The translations under genes were made by a program, and so were the position numbers. From Deinococcales bacterium (GTDB lineage Bacteria; Deinococcota; Deinococci; Deinococcales; JAAFIG01), in assembly GCA_013298595.1 (NCBI GenBank), contig JAAFIG010000007.1, forward strand, positions 1 to 64,000: a stretch of 64,000 nucleotides of DNA, written 5' to 3'. Positions 62,591-64,000 of this stretch are shown piece after piece (within the stretch, counting starts at the first letter, position 1; each line of letters begins with the position of its first letter). The notes below the pieces were generated by a model. It was not told the origin of the DNA, searched no databases, and saw only the letters and a program-made list of their open reading frames with translations.

Positions 62591-63442
62591 ATGCCTGATG
62601 CCATTTCTGTTTTTGGATTATTACTGCCCGTTGTTCGTGTTTCGGTAATTGCAGGTTTGCTACTGGCAAGTTGGTTAGCATTGCGTTTCTCGAGATTAAC
62701 AGGTGAAGCCGCTAAACAACTCGAGGCGGCTATTTTTCGGGTGACTCTGGTTGGTGTGATTGCTGCTCGAGTGGGCTATGTGCTTTTGTATTGGCAAGCG
62801 TATCAATCTGATTTACCCAGTATTTTCTTTATTTGGCAACCTGGTTTTTCGCCGTGGGTGGGTGTATTAGTAGCTACTGTTTTTGCCTATTGGCGTTACG
62901 CCAAAAAAGCCAAGTATTTGCCTGCAATGCTCTTTGGTTTTACCATTGCTGCACTTTTACCACTGGCTGGTTTTACCGCCACCAAATTGCGGTTACCCAA
63001 TACAACCAATCTGCAAGTCGGTGATACTGTACCCGAAGTAACCATGCGGACATTAACAGGAGAACAGGTTAACCTCAGTGCACTACGTGGCAAAACCATT
63101 ATTCTCAATTTCTGGACAACATGGTGTCCACCGTGCCGCCGCGAAATGCCAATGTTCGACCGCATCAGCCAAGCATACCAATCGCAAAATGTGGTCATGA
63201 TTGGTCTCAATGTTGCCGAAAAACCCGAAAAAGTTTTCAAAGCAGTCAAAAAACTGGGGGTCAGCTATCCTATTTGGCTTGAAGGTGCCAATACCAACTC
63301 GAGCCAAAATATCTATCAAAAATTTGGTGGTGTTGGCTTCCCAACCACTATTATGATTGATAAAAACGGTGTATTACGGCAAAGACAACTGGGTGAATTA
63401 AACCAAGCCACCATTACTTCGTGGATCGCTGAAACTCGTTAA
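62591..63442 (+). CDS. Membrane-anchored TlpA-like thioredoxin protein
   Basis: About 283 residues from ATG 62591 (the frame opens at TTG 62579). The first 135 residues contain four hydrophobic helices, resembling a prolipoprotein-diacylglyceryl-transferase-like or DsbD-like membrane region. Residues 145-287 form a TlpA/ResA thioredoxin domain with WTTWCPPCRREMP, the CxxC active site, and the cis-Pro region GGVGFPTTIMID. Probably reduces disulfides on the outer face of the membrane, for example in cytochrome maturation. Its stop abuts the lipA stop. Confidence 0.85.
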   Translation: MPDAISVFGLLLPVVRVSVIAGLLLASWLALRFSRLTGEAAKQLEAAIFRVTLVGVIAARVGYVLLYWQAYQSDLPSIFFIWQPGFSPWVGVLVATVFAYWRYAKKAKYLPAMLFGFTIAALLPLAGFTATKLRLPNTTNLQVGDTVPEVTMRTLTGEQVNLSALRGKTIILNFWTTWCPPCRREMPMFDRISQAYQSQNVVMIGLNVAEKPEKVFKAVKKLGVSYPIWLEGANTNSSQNIYQKFGGVGFPTTIMIDKNGVLRQRQLGELNQATITSWIAETR

Positions 63443-64000
63443 TCAGTTTTCATCTTTCAGCACTTGTTCAGCTTTGTAACTCGAGCGCACTAACGGTCCT
63501 GCAACAACTTCCAGAAAACCATATTCAAGTGCTTCAATCCGAATTTCATCGAATTCGGCAGGAGGAATGTAGCGTTCCACAGGTAAGTGATTACGGGTTG
63601 GTCGCAAGTACTGCCCAAACGTTACAATATCCACATTGGCACTGCGAATATCTTGTAATGCCTGATGAATCTCGGCTCGAGTTTCACCAAGCCCTAACAT
63701 CAAACTGGTTTTGGTATACACACTGGGTTTATAGGCTTTAGCGGCAGCTAAAACCCTGAGGGTTTGTTCATAACTGGCTCGAGCATCCCGCACAGGGTGG
63801 GTTAAGCGCTGCACGGTCTCGAGGTTTTGTGCGTACACTTCGATACCACTGTCTATAACTGCGTACACAGATTCAAGGTTGCCTTGAAAATCTGGGGTTA
63901 GCGCTTCGACTTTAGCTTGCGGAACTCGGGTTTTAATGGCTTGCACAGTACGAGCAAAATGGGCTGCACCACCATCGGGCAAGTCGTCACGGTTGACACT
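63443..64000 (-). CDS. lipA: Lipoyl synthase (5' part outside window)
   Basis: LipA inserts two sulfur atoms into octanoyl groups on E2 and GcvH proteins, using radical SAM chemistry. Only the C-terminal 185 residues are visible: [37 protein letters not shown]-like [11 protein letters not shown], and the closing [12 protein letters not shown] with the Ser that binds the auxiliary cluster. The radical SAM CxxxCxxC lies upstream of the right edge. The frame remains open at 64000. Confidence 0.96.
   Translation of the reverse strand, partial: SVNRDDLPDGGAAHFARTVQAIKTRVPQAKVEALTPDFQGNLESVYAVIDSGIEVYAQNLETVQRLTHPVRDARASYEQTLRVLAAAKAYKPSVYTKTSLMLGLGETRAEIHQALQDIRSANVDIVTFGQYLRPTRNHLPVERYIPPAEFDEIRIEALEYGFLEVVAGPLVRSSYKAEQVLKDEN

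Larger units (their letters stand above)
1..64000. repeat. Genome-wide iterated palindrome CTCGAG
   Basis: The hexamer CTCGAG recurs throughout the window in genes on both strands, in all three reading frames, and in intergenic DNA and terminator stems. Between about 25,000 and 27,600 I counted about 20 copies, one per 130 bp; random expectation at this base composition is about one per 5-6 kb. In coding frames it appears as Leu-Glu (CTC GAG), as x-Ser-Ser/Arg (xxC TCG AGx) and as x-Arg-x (xCT CGA Gxx). Elsewhere Leu is mostly TTA and Glu mostly GAA, so the bias follows the DNA word and not the amino acids. It resembles the HIP1 octamer of cyanobacteria in behaviour, with a different sequence. 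Confidence 0.9.

Noticed and set aside
1-64000. tRNA, rRNA or insertion sequences
   Set aside because: No cloverleaf, rRNA block or transposase with terminal repeats was recognised by eye; a tRNAscan-SE run would settle the tRNA point.

Overview
The window comes from a moderately AT-rich bacterial chromosome (GC a little above 40 % by eye). It is gene-dense, with no gap over about 300 bp between genes. The most striking global trait is the palindrome CTCGAG, which occurs about once per 130-250 bp in coding and non-coding DNA, against roughly one per 5-6 kb expected by chance. Several genes have a TANNNT box 6-7 nt before the start codon and no Shine-Dalgarno, a leaderless arrangement well known from Deinococcus. 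Together with the short IF-2 (608 aa) and the rimP-nusA-ylxR-infB order, this makes a Deinococcota-like host my best guess. Confidence in that is low to moderate, since the GC is low for that phylum.

Layout. 1-4.0 kb (-): a TIR protein and a NACHT-WD40 protein (cut by the left edge), probably a defence or signalling pair. 4.2-8.1 kb: a secreted protein, a membrane-anchored FAD protein and two copper-amine-oxidase-N-like secreted paralogues, with a decayed gene fragment between them. 8.2-12.6 kb (-): rimP-nusA-ylxR-infB, with a promoter, a leader attenuator-like hairpin and a tandem repeat grown from the rimP 3' end. 12.7-24.0 kb (+): a 3343-residue polymorphic toxin with two DUF4157 domains, about eight annexin-like repeats, a nuclease-like domain and a C-terminal TNT-type NAD+ glycohydrolase domain, followed by its overlapping immunity gene. 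24-27.6 kb: an asymmetric heterodimeric ABC exporter. 27.6-31 kb: Uma2 protein, ErpA-type Fe-S carrier and type III glutamine synthetase.

31-55.7 kb is a large gas-vesicle locus. The minus-strand half holds gvpA, a coiled-coil/winged-helix protein, gvpN, a small coiled-coil protein, an Hsp20-like protein, a Cdc48/VCP-like double AAA+ ATPase, a GvpF/L protein with a C-terminal J-domain, three more GvpF/L proteins, gvpG, two more GvpA/J-family genes and gvpK. It continues into a response regulator, a hybrid HD-GYP/PAS/histidine kinase and an HD-GYP protein. The divergent plus-strand half (46.9-55.7 kb) holds an acidic protein with a dihydrolipoyl-acyltransferase-like (E2) domain lacking the catalytic His motif, an HD-GYP protein, an unrecognised 312-aa protein, a GAF-PAS protein, a DUF4388-ParA fusion and two GAF-PAS-DUF4388 paralogues. 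I infer a gas-vesicle assembly machine coupled to c-di-GMP-type signalling and possibly to ParA-type positioning.

55.8-64 kb: dihydropyrimidinase-like hydrolase, a Ser/Thr kinase-ATPase-TPR regulator, YdcF-like, SpoIIM-like and PqqD-like proteins, a TlpA-like thioredoxin and the C-terminal part of lipoyl synthase. I saw no tRNA, rRNA, CRISPR array or insertion sequence.
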